A DNA stretch of 64,000 nucleotides. Source: Rouxiella sp. WC2420 (lineage in GTDB: Bacteria > Pseudomonadota > Gammaproteobacteria > Enterobacterales > Enterobacteriaceae). Where the stretch lies: NCBI RefSeq assembly GCF_041200025.1, contig NZ_CP165628.1, positions 496,001-560,000 on the forward strand, in the 5' to 3' direction. The first letter of the stretch is position 1. The number at the start of each line of letters is the position of its first letter. The notes under the pieces were generated by a model. It was not told the DNA's origin and did no database searches. It saw only the letters and a program-made list of their open reading frames with translations. The translations under genes were made by a program, and so were the position numbers. Shown piece by piece: positions 55,057-64,000 of the stretch.

Positions 55057-55704
55057 TCAGCCTTGTCGTTGAGGAGGAAGACAGACGCCGATACCGCCAA
55101 GGCCACAATAGCCCTCAGGATTTTTGTAAAGGTACTGTTGATGATCGTCTTCTGCGTAGTAGAAGGGCATGGCTTCGCTGATTTCGGTTGTTACCGCGCG
55201 AGCATCGCCAGCTGCTTTCATCGCGTCCTGGAAGCGTTGCAGGCTGGCCAGTGCTGCAAGTTGCTGTTCGCCACTGAGAACGTAAATAGCCGAGCGATAC
55301 TGGGTACCAATGTCGCCGCCCTGACGCATACCCTGCGCCGGATCGTGATTTTCCCAGAAGGTTTGCAGTAACTGTTCATAGCTGACTATTGTTGGGTCAA
55401 ACACTACGCGAACCACTTCGGCATGAGCAGTTTGGCCGCTGCACACTTCACGGTAGGTTGGATTCGGCGTGAAACCGCCGGCGTAGCCCGCAGCAGTGCT
55501 GTGAACGCCGTTCAACTGCCAAAATAGGCGTTCGACGCCCCAGAAGCAGCCCATGGCAAAAATGGCGACTTCCATGTGGTCTGGCACGTGGGTCATGGAA
55601 TGGCCGTTAACGGCATGAAGCGTAGCAACCGGCATGGGTGTTGTACGGCCTGGCAGCGCGTCTGCTTTGCCAATAGCCCGTGTTTTATCTGAGAGTTGAA
55701 CCAC
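55057..55704 (-). CDS. msrA: Peptide methionine (S)-S-oxide reductase MsrA
   Basis: A 215-residue repair enzyme that reduces methionine-S-sulfoxide in proteins. The catalytic cysteine is in [22 protein letters not shown] and the C-terminal resolving cysteines ([14 protein letters not shown]) follow. The GTG at 55704 has GGAG 6 nt upstream and aligns with the start of E. coli MsrA (about 212 residues); the reading frame is open for 64 more codons upstream, but those overlap the tamA start and are not conserved. It is divergent from tamA. Confidence 0.94.
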   Translation of the reverse strand: MVQLSDKTRAIGKADALPGRTTPMPVATLHAVNGHSMTHVPDHMEVAIFAMGCFWGVERLFWQLNGVHSTAAGYAGGFTPNPTYREVCSGQTAHAEVVRVVFDPTIVSYEQLLQTFWENHDPAQGMRQGGDIGTQYRSAIYVLSGEQQLAALASLQRFQDAMKAAGDARAVTTEISEAMPFYYAEDDHQQYLYKNPEGYCGLGGIGVCLPPQRQG

Positions 55705-55850
55705 GAATGACTCCAGTAATTTTATTCGATAAGGTTTGTTGGTTGTATCTCGGCGCTTCTTTGCACACAATAGCACGTTATGTACATCACCTGTTTCAGG
55801 CGATTTGAATGTATATTTTAACAGGATAATGAAACATAGCAGGAGAGCTT

Positions 55851-57593
55851 GTGCCACGATACCGTGAACTTTGTTTGTTAGGCTTACTGCTGGCACCGTC
55901 CTTATCCTTAGCTGCTAAAGTGCGGCTTCAGTTGGAAGGGTTGAGTGGAGAAATGCAAAAAAACGTTCGTGTACGTCTTGCCGCGATAGGAAGCGACGAG
56001 GTGTCAGCGAACGGGCGTTTTCGCGCCAGAGTCAGTGACGCTATTCAGTTGGGGCTCAGGCCGCTGGGTTATTACAACCCCACCATTGATTTTAATTTTG
56101 TGCAAACTCCGCCGCCGGGTCGCCCGGTGCTGATTGCCAAGGTTTCACCCGGTACGCCAGTAAAAATAGCCGGAACCAGCGTTTCCATTGAAGGGCAGGC
56201 TAAAGACGATAACGAGTTTGAAGCGCTGAAAAAAAGTAAAGTCCCGGCTAACGGCACGATTCTCAATCACGGCACCTATGACAGTTTCAAAAGCTCGCTT
56301 AGCGGGCTGGCGCTGCGTAAAGGCTATTTTGATGCCAATATGCTTAAAAGCCAGTTGGGGGTGATTGAAGACAGGCATCAGGCATTCTGGGACATCGATT
56401 TTGACAGCGGGCAGCGTTATCGTTTCGGCAAGGTCGATTTTCAGGGATCGCAAATTCGTCAGGAATATCTGCAAAACGTGGTGCCTTTTCATCAGGGCGA
56501 CTACTACAGCTCGACGCAGTTGGCAGAGCTCAATCGCCGTCTTGCGGCCACTGGCTGGTTCAACTCGGTAGTGGTTTCTCCTGATTTTGATGATAAAGAC
56601 GCTAGAGTCAGCAAGACATTGCCGCTGAATGCTGTGGTCACGCCACGCACCAGGAACAGCCTCGAGCTGGGCGGAGGCTATGCGAGCGACATTGGACCGA
56701 GGGTCAAAGCCGACTGGAAAAAACCGTGGCTGAACGATCGCGGGCAGAGCCTCGAAACCTCGCTGAGCCTTTCAGCGCCGGAGCAGACGGTAGATGTCAG
56801 CTATAAAATCCCGCTGCTCAAAGATCCTATTCAGCAGTATTACACCATCAGCGGCGGCATCAAAAACGTCAACCTTAACGACACTAAATCCGACTCCAGT
56901 ACCGCTAATATCGCGCGCAACTGGGACAGTGACAGCGGCTGGCAGCGTGCGTTAAATCTGACCTGGAGCCTGGATCACTTTACACAGGGTTCGGTGACCA
57001 ACACCACCATGCTCATCTATCCCGGAGTCAGCTTCAGCCGCACCCGTTCGCGCGGTGGCCTGATGCCGACCTGGGGTGATAGCCAACGCTACTCTCTCAA
57101 AGTTTCCGACACTACCTGGGGTTCGGATATCGATTTCGCGATTGTACAGGCGCAAAACGTCTGGATCCGGATGTTGGGCGAGAGAAACCGTTTCGTTTTC
57201 CGTGGCAACGTGGGCTGGATTGAAACCAACGATTTTGAAAAAGTACCGCCATCGCTACGTTTCTTTGCCGGTGGTGACCGCAGTATTCGCGGTTATAAAT
57301 ATGAAGGCATCTCCCCCAGAGACAGCGACAATAAACTGACCGGTGCCTCCAAAATGGCAACAGGCTCAGCGGAATATCAATACAACGTGACCGGTAAGTG
57401 GTGGGGCGCAGTGTTTATCGACAGCGGTGAAGCAGTAAATAATCTCGCCAAGAGTGATATTAAAACCGGTGCCGGCGTGGGTGTACGCTGGGCGTCGCCG
57501 GTTGGTCCGATCAAGCTTGATATCGCGACTCCCGTGGGCGACCCGGACAACCACGGAGTACAATTTTATATCGGTCTGGGGCCAGAATTATGA
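55851..57593 (+). CDS. tamA: Translocation and assembly module subunit TamA
   Basis: A 580-residue outer-membrane Omp85-family protein that with TamB helps insert autotransporters and other outer-membrane proteins and move phospholipid. The signal peptide ends near LSLAA; three POTRA domains (about 22-260) lead to a 16-strand barrel with the loop-6 motif [14 protein letters not shown] and a terminal GLGPEL. The start is a GTG with AGGAG before it. Its last bases overlap tamB (ATGA). The autotransporter gene 39 kb away could be one of its clients. Confidence 0.97.
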   Translation: MPRYRELCLLGLLLAPSLSLAAKVRLQLEGLSGEMQKNVRVRLAAIGSDEVSANGRFRARVSDAIQLGLRPLGYYNPTIDFNFVQTPPPGRPVLIAKVSPGTPVKIAGTSVSIEGQAKDDNEFEALKKSKVPANGTILNHGTYDSFKSSLSGLALRKGYFDANMLKSQLGVIEDRHQAFWDIDFDSGQRYRFGKVDFQGSQIRQEYLQNVVPFHQGDYYSSTQLAELNRRLAATGWFNSVVVSPDFDDKDARVSKTLPLNAVVTPRTRNSLELGGGYASDIGPRVKADWKKPWLNDRGQSLETSLSLSAPEQTVDVSYKIPLLKDPIQQYYTISGGIKNVNLNDTKSDSSTANIARNWDSDSGWQRALNLTWSLDHFTQGSVTNTTMLIYPGVSFSRTRSRGGLMPTWGDSQRYSLKVSDTTWGSDIDFAIVQAQNVWIRMLGERNRFVFRGNVGWIETNDFEKVPPSLRFFAGGDRSIRGYKYEGISPRDSDNKLTGASKMATGSAEYQYNVTGKWWGAVFIDSGEAVNNLAKSDIKTGAGVGVRWASPVGPIKLDIATPVGDPDNHGVQFYIGLGPEL

Positions 57594-60500
57594 GTTGGTT
57601 TAAAAAGATCTGCCTGGCGTTCCTGATCCTTGTTTTACTGCTGGTGGGCACAGTGGTATTTCTGGTCGGCACGCAAACTGGCCTGCATCTGGTCATTAAT
57701 GGTGCCCAGCGCTTTGTTCCAGGATTGTCGATCGCTAATGTTGATGGCGGTTGGCGCAGTCTGACGCTCAAGGGCGTGAAATACAAAATGCCGGGCGTGG
57801 ACGTCACTGCCGGAGAGTTTCATCTCTCGCTAGATTTGTCCTGTTTCCGTCACACCGAGCTGTGCATCAATGCGGTGCGGGCGAAAGATGTCAACGTGGT
57901 GGTCAACACCAAAGAGATGACGCCTTCGACTACGCCGGAGCCCGCGTCCAGCGAGCCGTTGACCAATCTCAGCACGCCGTATCCAATCATCCTCAAGCTG
58001 TTGACGTTGAACAACGTCAACGTAGCCATCGACGATCGAAACATTTCACTTGCCGAGTTCCGCACCGGCATGGAGTGGCGCGAGCGTGCTTTAACGCTGA
58101 AGCCGACCAATATTTCCGGACTACTGATAGCATTGCCGAAGACGCCGCTGCATCCGTTGCCACCCGTCGTGCAGGCCGCGCAGGACAAAGCCGTTGCCAC
58201 GGTAAAGGAAAAAGTGACTGGGCAACCGGCAGAGGCACCAAAGCCTGAAGTCGCAGAACCCCCATTGGGCGATACGCTTAAAGCGTTGTTTGCCAAACCG
58301 TTGCTGCCTGATTTGCCAGACTTCAAGCTACCGCTGGACCTCACCGTGCAGCAGCTTACCGGCGAGAATCTGCATCTTACTGGCGATAATGATCTGCTGA
58401 TCACCCGTCTGCTGCTGAAAGTCACCACGCAAAATCAGCAAGTCAAACTGGATAAGCTTGAGGTTCGTTCACCACAGGGCTCGATAGACGGTATGGGTCA
58501 GGCACAGTTGACCGATAGCTGGCCGGTGGCCATGACCATCAACACCGCGGTGAATATCGACCCAATAAAAGGCGAGAAGGTTAAACTGACCGTGGGCGGT
58601 GAGTTGCGTAAACAGCTCAAGGTCGGTGTGAATCTTTCAGGTCCGGTGCGAGCAGAACTTGCCTTGCAAACCCGGCTGGCTGAAGTTGGCCTGCCGATCG
58701 ACCTCAGCGTACAAAGTGATGCGCTACATTGGCCGCTCACTGGCACGCCGCAGTATCAGGTTAAAGGTTTAAACCTCAAATTCAGCGGCAAAGCCACCGA
58801 TTACGCGCTGGCTCTTCATTCGGACTTTAGCGGCAATCAGATCCCGGCAGCCTCACTGGCGCTTGATGGCAAAGGTAACCTCGAGCAGTTTAACCTTAAG
58901 CTGATGCGACTGGCTGCTCTTCAGGGCAACACTGATTTAACCGGCGTGGTGGACTGGAGTAAAGCGGTTAGCTGGAATACCGTGCTTACGCTAAACGGCA
59001 TTGATACTGCGAAACAATATCCAGACTGGCCGGCCAAATTACAGGGCAAAATTGCCATGCGCGGCAGCCTGTATGGTGGAACCTGGCAGCTTCAGGTGCC
59101 AACACTGGAACTTGACGGTAACGTGAAGAAGAACCTGGTCAAGGCGCGCGGTAACTTGAGCGGTAACAGCTACGGCCAGTGGAATATTCCTCAGCTGCAT
59201 TTGGAACTGGGTCGCAATAATCTCGATGTCAAAGGTAAGCTTAGCGACAAATGGGCTCTGGACGCTAACGTCGATGCTCCGCATCTCGATGGTGCTCTGC
59301 CGGGTTTGGGTGGGGTTGTGAAAGGAATGATCCAGCTGCGCGGAAATCTTAAAGCGCCTCAGGTCTTGGCTGATCTTACCGCCAACAATCTGCGCTGGCA
59401 GGCGTTGAGCGTGAGTCGCGTCAATATCAAGGGCGACGTGACTTCCAGTGACCAGATTCAGGGCACGCTGGCGGTCAAAGTGCAGCAGCTCAAACAAGAC
59501 GCGCTGGACATCAGCGATATCACCCTCGATGCCAAGGGCAATGAAAAACAGCATCAACTGACGCTGAACGTGACCGGTAAGCCAGTGGGAGGCCATCTGG
59601 TGCTGAGCGGTAGTTTCGACCGCAAAACCCAGCAGTGGAAAGGAAATATCAGCAATACGCTGTTTGATACGCCGGTCGGCCAATGGCGTCTGACCCGGCC
59701 GATTGCGCTGACCTATTTCAATACCGAGCAGCGCGTAACGGTTGGGCCACACTGCTGGCAGAACCCGGATGCCGACGTCTGCGTGCCGACCACGATCAAT
59801 GCCGGTGCCAGTGGGCAGGCCAGCATCGTGCTGAATCGCTTTGATTTAGCGATGCTCAAACCTTTCCTGACCGATGATACAAAACTTGGCGGGCAATTCA
59901 GCGGCAAGGCGAACGTTGCCTGGAAAGCCAAGGGCGGGTTGCCAGACGCGAGTGTGTCGCTGGTGGGCAGAAGCGTGAAAGTAGAGCAACTGGTGCAGGG
60001 CAATCCTCTGCCGGTGGCTTTTGATACCTTAAACCTTAATGCCGCGTTGCAAAACGGGCGCGCCAACCTCGATTGGCTAATTAAGATCGCCAACAATGGC
60101 CAGCTTGACGGTAAAATCCAGATTGCCGATCCTCTGGGTCGTCGAGATCTTTCCGGTAACGTCAATATTACCCGTATTTCGATGGGGTTGTTGCAACCGG
60201 CACTGATGGACGGAGAGAAAGCCTCGGGCATTTTGAATGCCAATTTGCGCGTGGGGGGCAACGGAAAAGCGCCGCAGGTCTATGGCAAACTGGCATTGTC
60301 AAACGTCGATTTTGACGCGCAGTTTATGCCGTTTGATGTGACCAATGCCAATCTGAATATCGATTTTAACGGTATGTCTTCGCTGCTGGCAGGGGTTATT
60401 CAGACCACTCACGGTCAGCTGGCATTAAACGGTAATGCGGACTGGAGTCAGCCCGAAAACTGGCATGCGAACATCGCAGCGAAGGGTGAAAAAGTCAGGG

Positions 60501-61417
60501 TATCGGTTCCACCAATGGTTCGGCTTGATGTCTCGCCCGATCTAGTGTTTGATGCTACACCGCAAGCGTTCACGTTGAACGGCAAGGTGGATATTCCCTG
60601 GGCCCGCATCACGGTTCAGGAACTTCCGGAGAGTGCGGTAGGCGTATCATCGGATGAAGTGATGCTAAACGATCAGCATCAGCCGATTGCACCTGCTTCA
60701 ACCTCGATTCCGATCAACACGAACCTGGTGGTGAATATCGGGGATGATGTTCGTCTCGATGCCTTTGGTCTGAAAGCGCGTCTCAAGGGCGCACTTAAAG
60801 TAGCTCAGGACAAACGTGGGTTAGGATTAAACGGCCAGATTGATATACCATCAGGCAGGTTCCACGCCTACGGACAAGATTTAATCGTCAGAAAAGGCCA
60901 GCTGTTATTTTCTGGTCCGGCGGACCAGCCGCTGCTGAATATCGAAGCTATCCGTAATCCGGATTCAACCGAGAATGATGTAGTGGCAGGGGTGCGTGTG
61001 ACCGGCGATGCAGATACGCCGAAGCTGGAGGTTTTCTCTGACCCGGTGATGTCCCAGGAGGAAGCACTGTCTTATTTGTTACGCGGACAGGGCCTGGACA
61101 GCTCGGGGGCCGACAGTAGCGCCATGACTTCCATGCTTATCGGTATGGGGGTTGCACAAAGTGGCAAACTTGTGGGTAAAATCGGTGAGGCATTTGGTGT
61201 CAGTAATCTGGCACTGGATACCGAGGGCGTTGGGGACAGTTCTCAGGTTGTGGTCAGTGGTTATGTTCTGCCCGGGCTGCAGGTTAAATACGGCATGGGG
61301 ATCTTTGACTCCCTGGCTACCCTGACGCTGCGCTATCGTTTGATGCCTAAATTGTATTTGGAAGCGGTGTCTGGCGTCGATCAGGCACTAGATTTGCTCT
61401 ATCAGTTTGAGTTTTAA
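57590..61417 (+). CDS. tamB: Translocation and assembly module subunit TamB
   Basis: A 1275-residue AsmA-like protein spanning the periplasm. A signal anchor (about 7-27, [20 protein letters not shown]) holds it in the inner membrane; the long middle part is a beta-taco of repeated strands that can carry lipid; the C-terminal DUF490 domain (about 900-1275) reaches TamA. It overlaps tamA by 4 bp, so the two are translationally coupled. The ytfP gene follows after 2 bp. Confidence 0.97.
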   Translation: MSWFKKICLAFLILVLLLVGTVVFLVGTQTGLHLVINGAQRFVPGLSIANVDGGWRSLTLKGVKYKMPGVDVTAGEFHLSLDLSCFRHTELCINAVRAKDVNVVVNTKEMTPSTTPEPASSEPLTNLSTPYPIILKLLTLNNVNVAIDDRNISLAEFRTGMEWRERALTLKPTNISGLLIALPKTPLHPLPPVVQAAQDKAVATVKEKVTGQPAEAPKPEVAEPPLGDTLKALFAKPLLPDLPDFKLPLDLTVQQLTGENLHLTGDNDLLITRLLLKVTTQNQQVKLDKLEVRSPQGSIDGMGQAQLTDSWPVAMTINTAVNIDPIKGEKVKLTVGGELRKQLKVGVNLSGPVRAELALQTRLAEVGLPIDLSVQSDALHWPLTGTPQYQVKGLNLKFSGKATDYALALHSDFSGNQIPAASLALDGKGNLEQFNLKLMRLAALQGNTDLTGVVDWSKAVSWNTVLTLNGIDTAKQYPDWPAKLQGKIAMRGSLYGGTWQLQVPTLELDGNVKKNLVKARGNLSGNSYGQWNIPQLHLELGRNNLDVKGKLSDKWALDANVDAPHLDGALPGLGGVVKGMIQLRGNLKAPQVLADLTANNLRWQALSVSRVNIKGDVTSSDQIQGTLAVKVQQLKQDALDISDITLDAKGNEKQHQLTLNVTGKPVGGHLVLSGSFDRKTQQWKGNISNTLFDTPVGQWRLTRPIALTYFNTEQRVTVGPHCWQNPDADVCVPTTINAGASGQASIVLNRFDLAMLKPFLTDDTKLGGQFSGKANVAWKAKGGLPDASVSLVGRSVKVEQLVQGNPLPVAFDTLNLNAALQNGRANLDWLIKIANNGQLDGKIQIADPLGRRDLSGNVNITRISMGLLQPALMDGEKASGILNANLRVGGNGKAPQVYGKLALSNVDFDAQFMPFDVTNANLNIDFNGMSSLLAGVIQTTHGQLALNGNADWSQPENWHANIAAKGEKVRVSVPPMVRLDVSPDLVFDATPQAFTLNGKVDIPWARITVQELPESAVGVSSDEVMLNDQHQPIAPASTSIPINTNLVVNIGDDVRLDAFGLKARLKGALKVAQDKRGLGLNGQIDIPSGRFHAYGQDLIVRKGQLLFSGPADQPLLNIEAIRNPDSTENDVVAGVRVTGDADTPKLEVFSDPVMSQEEALSYLLRGQGLDSSGADSSAMTSMLIGMGVAQSGKLVGKIGEAFGVSNLALDTEGVGDSSQVVVSGYVLPGLQVKYGMGIFDSLATLTLRYRLMPKLYLEAVSGVDQALDLLYQFEF

Positions 61418-61419
61418 CC

Positions 61420-61770
61420 ATGCGAATAATTGTCTACGGCAGTTTACGACGCAAGCAAGGTAATAGTCACTGGATGACAAACGCTCAGTGGTTGGGTGAC
61501 CACGAGCTTGACGGCTATGCCCTGTATGATTTGGGGCATTACCCGGCAGCGATTCCCGGAGAAGGGAAGATCTACTGCGAAGTTTACCGCATCAACTCAT
61601 CCATTATGGCTGAGCTTGACGAACTGAAAAGTAACACCAAAGATTACCGTCGAGAGCTAATCTCTACGCCGTACGGGAGTGCCTGGATTTACCTGTATAT
61701 TCGCGCGCTGGAAGGTGTCGAACGTATTGAAGGTGGAGACTGGGTTAAACGTACGTTAGAAGAGAAGTGA
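61420..61770 (+). CDS. ytfP: Gamma-glutamylcyclotransferase-like protein YtfP
   Basis: A 116-residue protein of the GGCT-like fold (MRIIVYGSLRRKQGNSHWM). The YGSLR loop that binds the glutamyl group is conserved. It is the last gene of the tamA-tamB-ytfP operon. The substrate is not established. Confidence 0.93.
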   Translation: MRIIVYGSLRRKQGNSHWMTNAQWLGDHELDGYALYDLGHYPAAIPGEGKIYCEVYRINSSIMAELDELKSNTKDYRRELISTPYGSAWIYLYIRALEGVERIEGGDWVKRTLEEK

Positions 61771-61813
61771 GAATAAAATAAAGGTCGTCTTAGTCAGTAA
61801 TTTTTAAAGCCAG

Positions 61814-61848
61814 AAAAAAACACCGCCTTATTGGCGGTGTTTTTTTTT
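61814..61848. terminator. Bidirectional terminator between ytfP and ppa
   Basis: Stem AAAAAACACCGCC/GGCGGTGTTTTTT with a 5-nt loop and A/T tracts on both sides, between convergent genes. Confidence 0.92.
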
Positions 61849-61870
61849 GCATCAAAGCAAAGGCAGAGCC

Positions 61871-62404
61871 TTATTTTGCTTTAGCCGCACGCTCGAAAGA
61901 GGTCACGATTTCAGCTTTGGCAGCTTCAGCGTTATCCCAGCCTTCAACCTTAACCCATTTGCCTTTTTCCAGCGCTTTGTATTGCTCGAAGAAGTGGGTG
62001 ATTTGGCCACGCAGCAGTTCTGGCAGATCGTTCACATCTTTGATGTGATCGTATTCTTTGCTCAGCTTGGTGTGCGGAACAGCAACAACTTTCGCATCTT
62101 CACCAGATTCGTCAGTCATTTTCAGAACGCCAACCGGACGGCAGCGAATGACTGAACCTGGTTGCAGCGGGTATGGAGTAGGAACCAGAACGTCTACCGG
62201 GTCACCGTCCAGAGAAAGGGTGTGGTTGATATAACCATAGTTGCATGGATAGAACATCGCCGTTGACATGAAACGGTCAACAAAAAGTGCACCGGTATCT
62301 TTATCTACTTCGTATTTGATTGGATCGGCGTTTGCCGGGATTTCGATAACAACATAGATATCTTCTGGCAGATCTTTACCAGCCGGTACATTGATTAAGC
62401 TCAT
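61871..62404 (-). CDS. ppa: Inorganic pyrophosphatase
   Basis: A 177-residue, Mg-dependent soluble pyrophosphatase (family I) that hydrolyses PPi and pulls biosynthetic reactions forward. The signature DGDPVDVLV supplies the metal-binding aspartates. AAGGGAAA lies before the ATG. E. coli Ppa is 176 residues. Confidence 0.98.
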   Translation of the reverse strand: MSLINVPAGKDLPEDIYVVIEIPANADPIKYEVDKDTGALFVDRFMSTAMFYPCNYGYINHTLSLDGDPVDVLVPTPYPLQPGSVIRCRPVGVLKMTDESGEDAKVVAVPHTKLSKEYDHIKDVNDLPELLRGQITHFFEQYKALEKGKWVKVEGWDNAEAAKAEIVTSFERAAKAK

Positions 62405-62526
62405 TGTTGGTTTCCCTTTATTGAACCAGAAATGGATTGCCGGACATTATAGCCAACTCGGGCAAGAATTCCTGCCTTTTCCGGGGCGCTTTTGTCCTAA
62501 AAAACGTCGGCTATAAACTTTTGCAA

Positions 62527-62558
62527 TAAAAAAATGGGGTGGCATCGGGCCACCCCAT
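62527..62558 (-). terminator. Rho-independent terminator of fbp
   Basis: On the minus strand ATGGGGTGG pairs with CCACCCCAT and a T run follows, about 48 nt after the fbp stop. Confidence 0.9.
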
Positions 62559-62605
62559 GATTAGGGTACTTTAAAGTAATTTAGCAAACAGCCTGACTCG
62601 GATTT

Positions 62606-63610
62606 TTATTCGTCAGGATACTGTTTGATAAGTCGTTCGGCGTCTTCAACCATATTGGTATTACCCACGAAGAATGGTGCGCGCTCGTGCAGTTTTTGAG
62701 GAACAATGTCCAGGATACGGTTTTTACCGTCGCTGGCTTTACCGCCTGCCTGCTCGGCCAGGAAGGCCATTGGATTACATTCATAAAGCAGACGCAGCTT
62801 GCCCTGAGGATGGCTTGCAGTGCTTGGGTAAATGTAGATGCCGCCTTTGAGCAGGTTGCGATGGAAGTCGGCAGCCAGAGAGCCGATGTAACGTGAGGTG
62901 TAAGGACGGCCAGACTCTTCGTCCTGCTCCTGACAATACTTGATGTATTTCTTCACGCCTTTAGGGAATTTAATGTAGTTCCCTTCATTAATAGAGTACA
63001 TATAGCCTTTTTCTGGATACATGACTTTTTCGTGAGACAGGCAGAAAACGCCGAGGGAAGGGTCGTAGGTAAAGGCGTGAACGCCAGCACCGGTCGTGTA
63101 AACCAGCATGGTAGAGGAACCATACACTACATAACCTGCTGCGACCTGTTGACTGCCTGGTTGCAGGAAGTCAGCTTCGGTAACGGGTTTGCCCAATGGT
63201 GAAGTACGACGATAGATTGAAAAAATAGTACCCACTGAAACGTTGACGTCGATGTTTGACGAGCCGTCCAGGGGATCCATCAGAATCACATATTTCGCAT
63301 TATTGGCACGTTCGCCTTCGAAAATAACAATTTCGTCTTCTTCTTCAGATGCGATACCGGCAATTTCGCCACGTGCTTTCATGGCGGCTTTCAATTTTTC
63401 GTTGGCATAAAGGTCGAGTTTCATTTGAACTTCGCCCTGAATGTTCTCAACGCCGCTGGTGCCGAGTATATCTACCAGTCCCGCCTTGTTGATATCCCTA
63501 TGAATAATCTTAGCACCAAGTTTAATTGCCGAGAGTAGCGCAGTGAGCTCGCCGGTGGCATGTGGAAAATCTTGCTGCTTTTCGACAATAAATTCGCCTA
63601 ACGTTTTCAT
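62606..63610 (-). CDS. fbp: Fructose-1,6-bisphosphatase class 1
   Basis: A 334-residue gluconeogenic enzyme that converts fructose 1,6-bisphosphate to fructose 6-phosphate. The metal site [16 protein letters not shown] is intact, and the length is close to E. coli Fbp (332). It is divergent from mpl, with a control region of about 180 bp. Confidence 0.98.
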   Translation of the reverse strand: MKTLGEFIVEKQQDFPHATGELTALLSAIKLGAKIIHRDINKAGLVDILGTSGVENIQGEVQMKLDLYANEKLKAAMKARGEIAGIASEEEDEIVIFEGERANNAKYVILMDPLDGSSNIDVNVSVGTIFSIYRRTSPLGKPVTEADFLQPGSQQVAAGYVVYGSSTMLVYTTGAGVHAFTYDPSLGVFCLSHEKVMYPEKGYMYSINEGNYIKFPKGVKKYIKYCQEQDEESGRPYTSRYIGSLAADFHRNLLKGGIYIYPSTASHPQGKLRLLYECNPMAFLAEQAGGKASDGKNRILDIVPQKLHERAPFFVGNTNMVEDAERLIKQYPDE

Positions 63611-63790
63611 GATACGATCCCTGAATCTTAGGATGAGTAAAGGTTTTGTAATTGAAATTTTACAGAAGCGATCGCAGTTTAGCCCAAATATATGGACGCT
63701 TCATAGGCAAATCATAGCCAAATGCATTTCTTCTAGATGATTCTCAGCGTTAGAATAGCCACTGACTTAAAGAGCAATAATGGAAAATTT

Positions 63791-64000
63791 ATGCGCATTC
63801 ATATTCTTGGGATTTGCGGCACGTTTATGGGCGGCCTTGCTATGCTGGCTCGCGCTCAGGGACATCAGGTAACCGGATCGGATGACAACGTCTATCCACC
63901 GATGAGTACGCTATTGGAAAATCAGGGGATCGAGCTGATTAAGGGCTATTCGCCAAGTCAGTTGGATCCCAGGCCCGATCTCGTTGTGATCGGCAATGCC
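63791..64000 (+). CDS. mpl: UDP-N-acetylmuramate:L-Ala-gamma-D-Glu-meso-DAP ligase (3' end beyond window)
   Basis: The first 70 codons are visible. The protein begins MRIHILGICGTFMGGLAMLA, with the Mur-ligase dinucleotide-fold glycines, followed by GHQVTGSDDNVYPPMSTLLE. It recycles murein tripeptide by joining it to UDP-MurNAc. Its position next to fbp matches E. coli. Confidence 0.95.
   Translation, partial: MRIHILGICGTFMGGLAMLARAQGHQVTGSDDNVYPPMSTLLENQGIELIKGYSPSQLDPRPDLVVIGNA

Noticed and set aside
59039-59752. A 237-codon open frame antisense to tamB
   Set aside because: It is the mirror frame of a well-conserved gene, with no ribosome binding site and no recognisable protein features.

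Overview
The window is chromosomal DNA of a gammaproteobacterium of the order Enterobacterales. The proteins look closest to the Yersiniaceae (Rahnella, Rouxiella, Ewingella, Serratia and relatives), but I cannot fix the genus from sequence alone. Gene order follows the 94-96 min region of Escherichia coli almost step by step, from yjdC-dsbD-aspA through groESL, epmB-efp, mscM-psd, rsgA-orn, queG-nnr, amiB-mutL-miaA-hfq-hflXKC, purA-rnr-rlmB and rpsF-priB-rpsR-rplI to tamAB, ppa, fbp and mpl. It is ordinary vertically inherited core genome with a few insertions, losses and decayed spots. Family and reference-protein comparisons were made from memory.

Layout. 1-9.4 kb: a TetR-type regulator (cut by the window edge), dsbD, aspA, fxsA, groES-groEL, yjeI, epmB and efp. 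9.4-14.6 kb: entericidin, the lipocalin blc, epmA, and an accessory purine cassette of an NCS2 permease plus an 8-oxoguanine deaminase-like amidohydrolase, with a sigma-54/NtrC-type control region. 14.6-17.4 kb: a large AT-rich autotransporter gene. 17.4-24.3 kb: mscM-psd, rsgA, orn and three identical tRNA-Gly(GCC) genes. 24.6-36.7 kb: queG, then the nnr-tsaE-amiB-mutL-miaA-hfq-hflX-hflK-hflC series. 36.9-45.2 kb: purA, a decayed nsrR, rnr, rlmB, aidB, bsmA and yjfP. 45.3-49.1 kb: the rpsF-priB-rpsR-rplI operon, ytfB, a tandem array of ERIC elements, and fklB. 49-64 kb: cpdB, cysQ, ytfJ, ytfK, paeA/ytfL, msrA, tamA-tamB-ytfP, ppa, fbp and the start of mpl.

Functional links. epmB, efp and epmA together make beta-lysylated EF-P. 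groES and groEL share a sigma-32 promoter. hflK and hflC form one membrane complex. tamA and tamB form the TAM translocation module and overlap by 4 bp. The NCS2 permease and deaminase look like a purine nitrogen-scavenging pair.

The observations most worth a second look are: an nsrR pseudogene at its ancestral site between purA and rnr; an almost perfect 125-bp tandem ERIC array in the divergent ytfB/fklB upstream region; loss of dcuA and cutA between aspA and dsbD; the putative nitrogen-regulated purine cassette; and the AT-rich autotransporter. I found no CRISPR array, prophage, insertion sequence or recognisable new multi-gene system.
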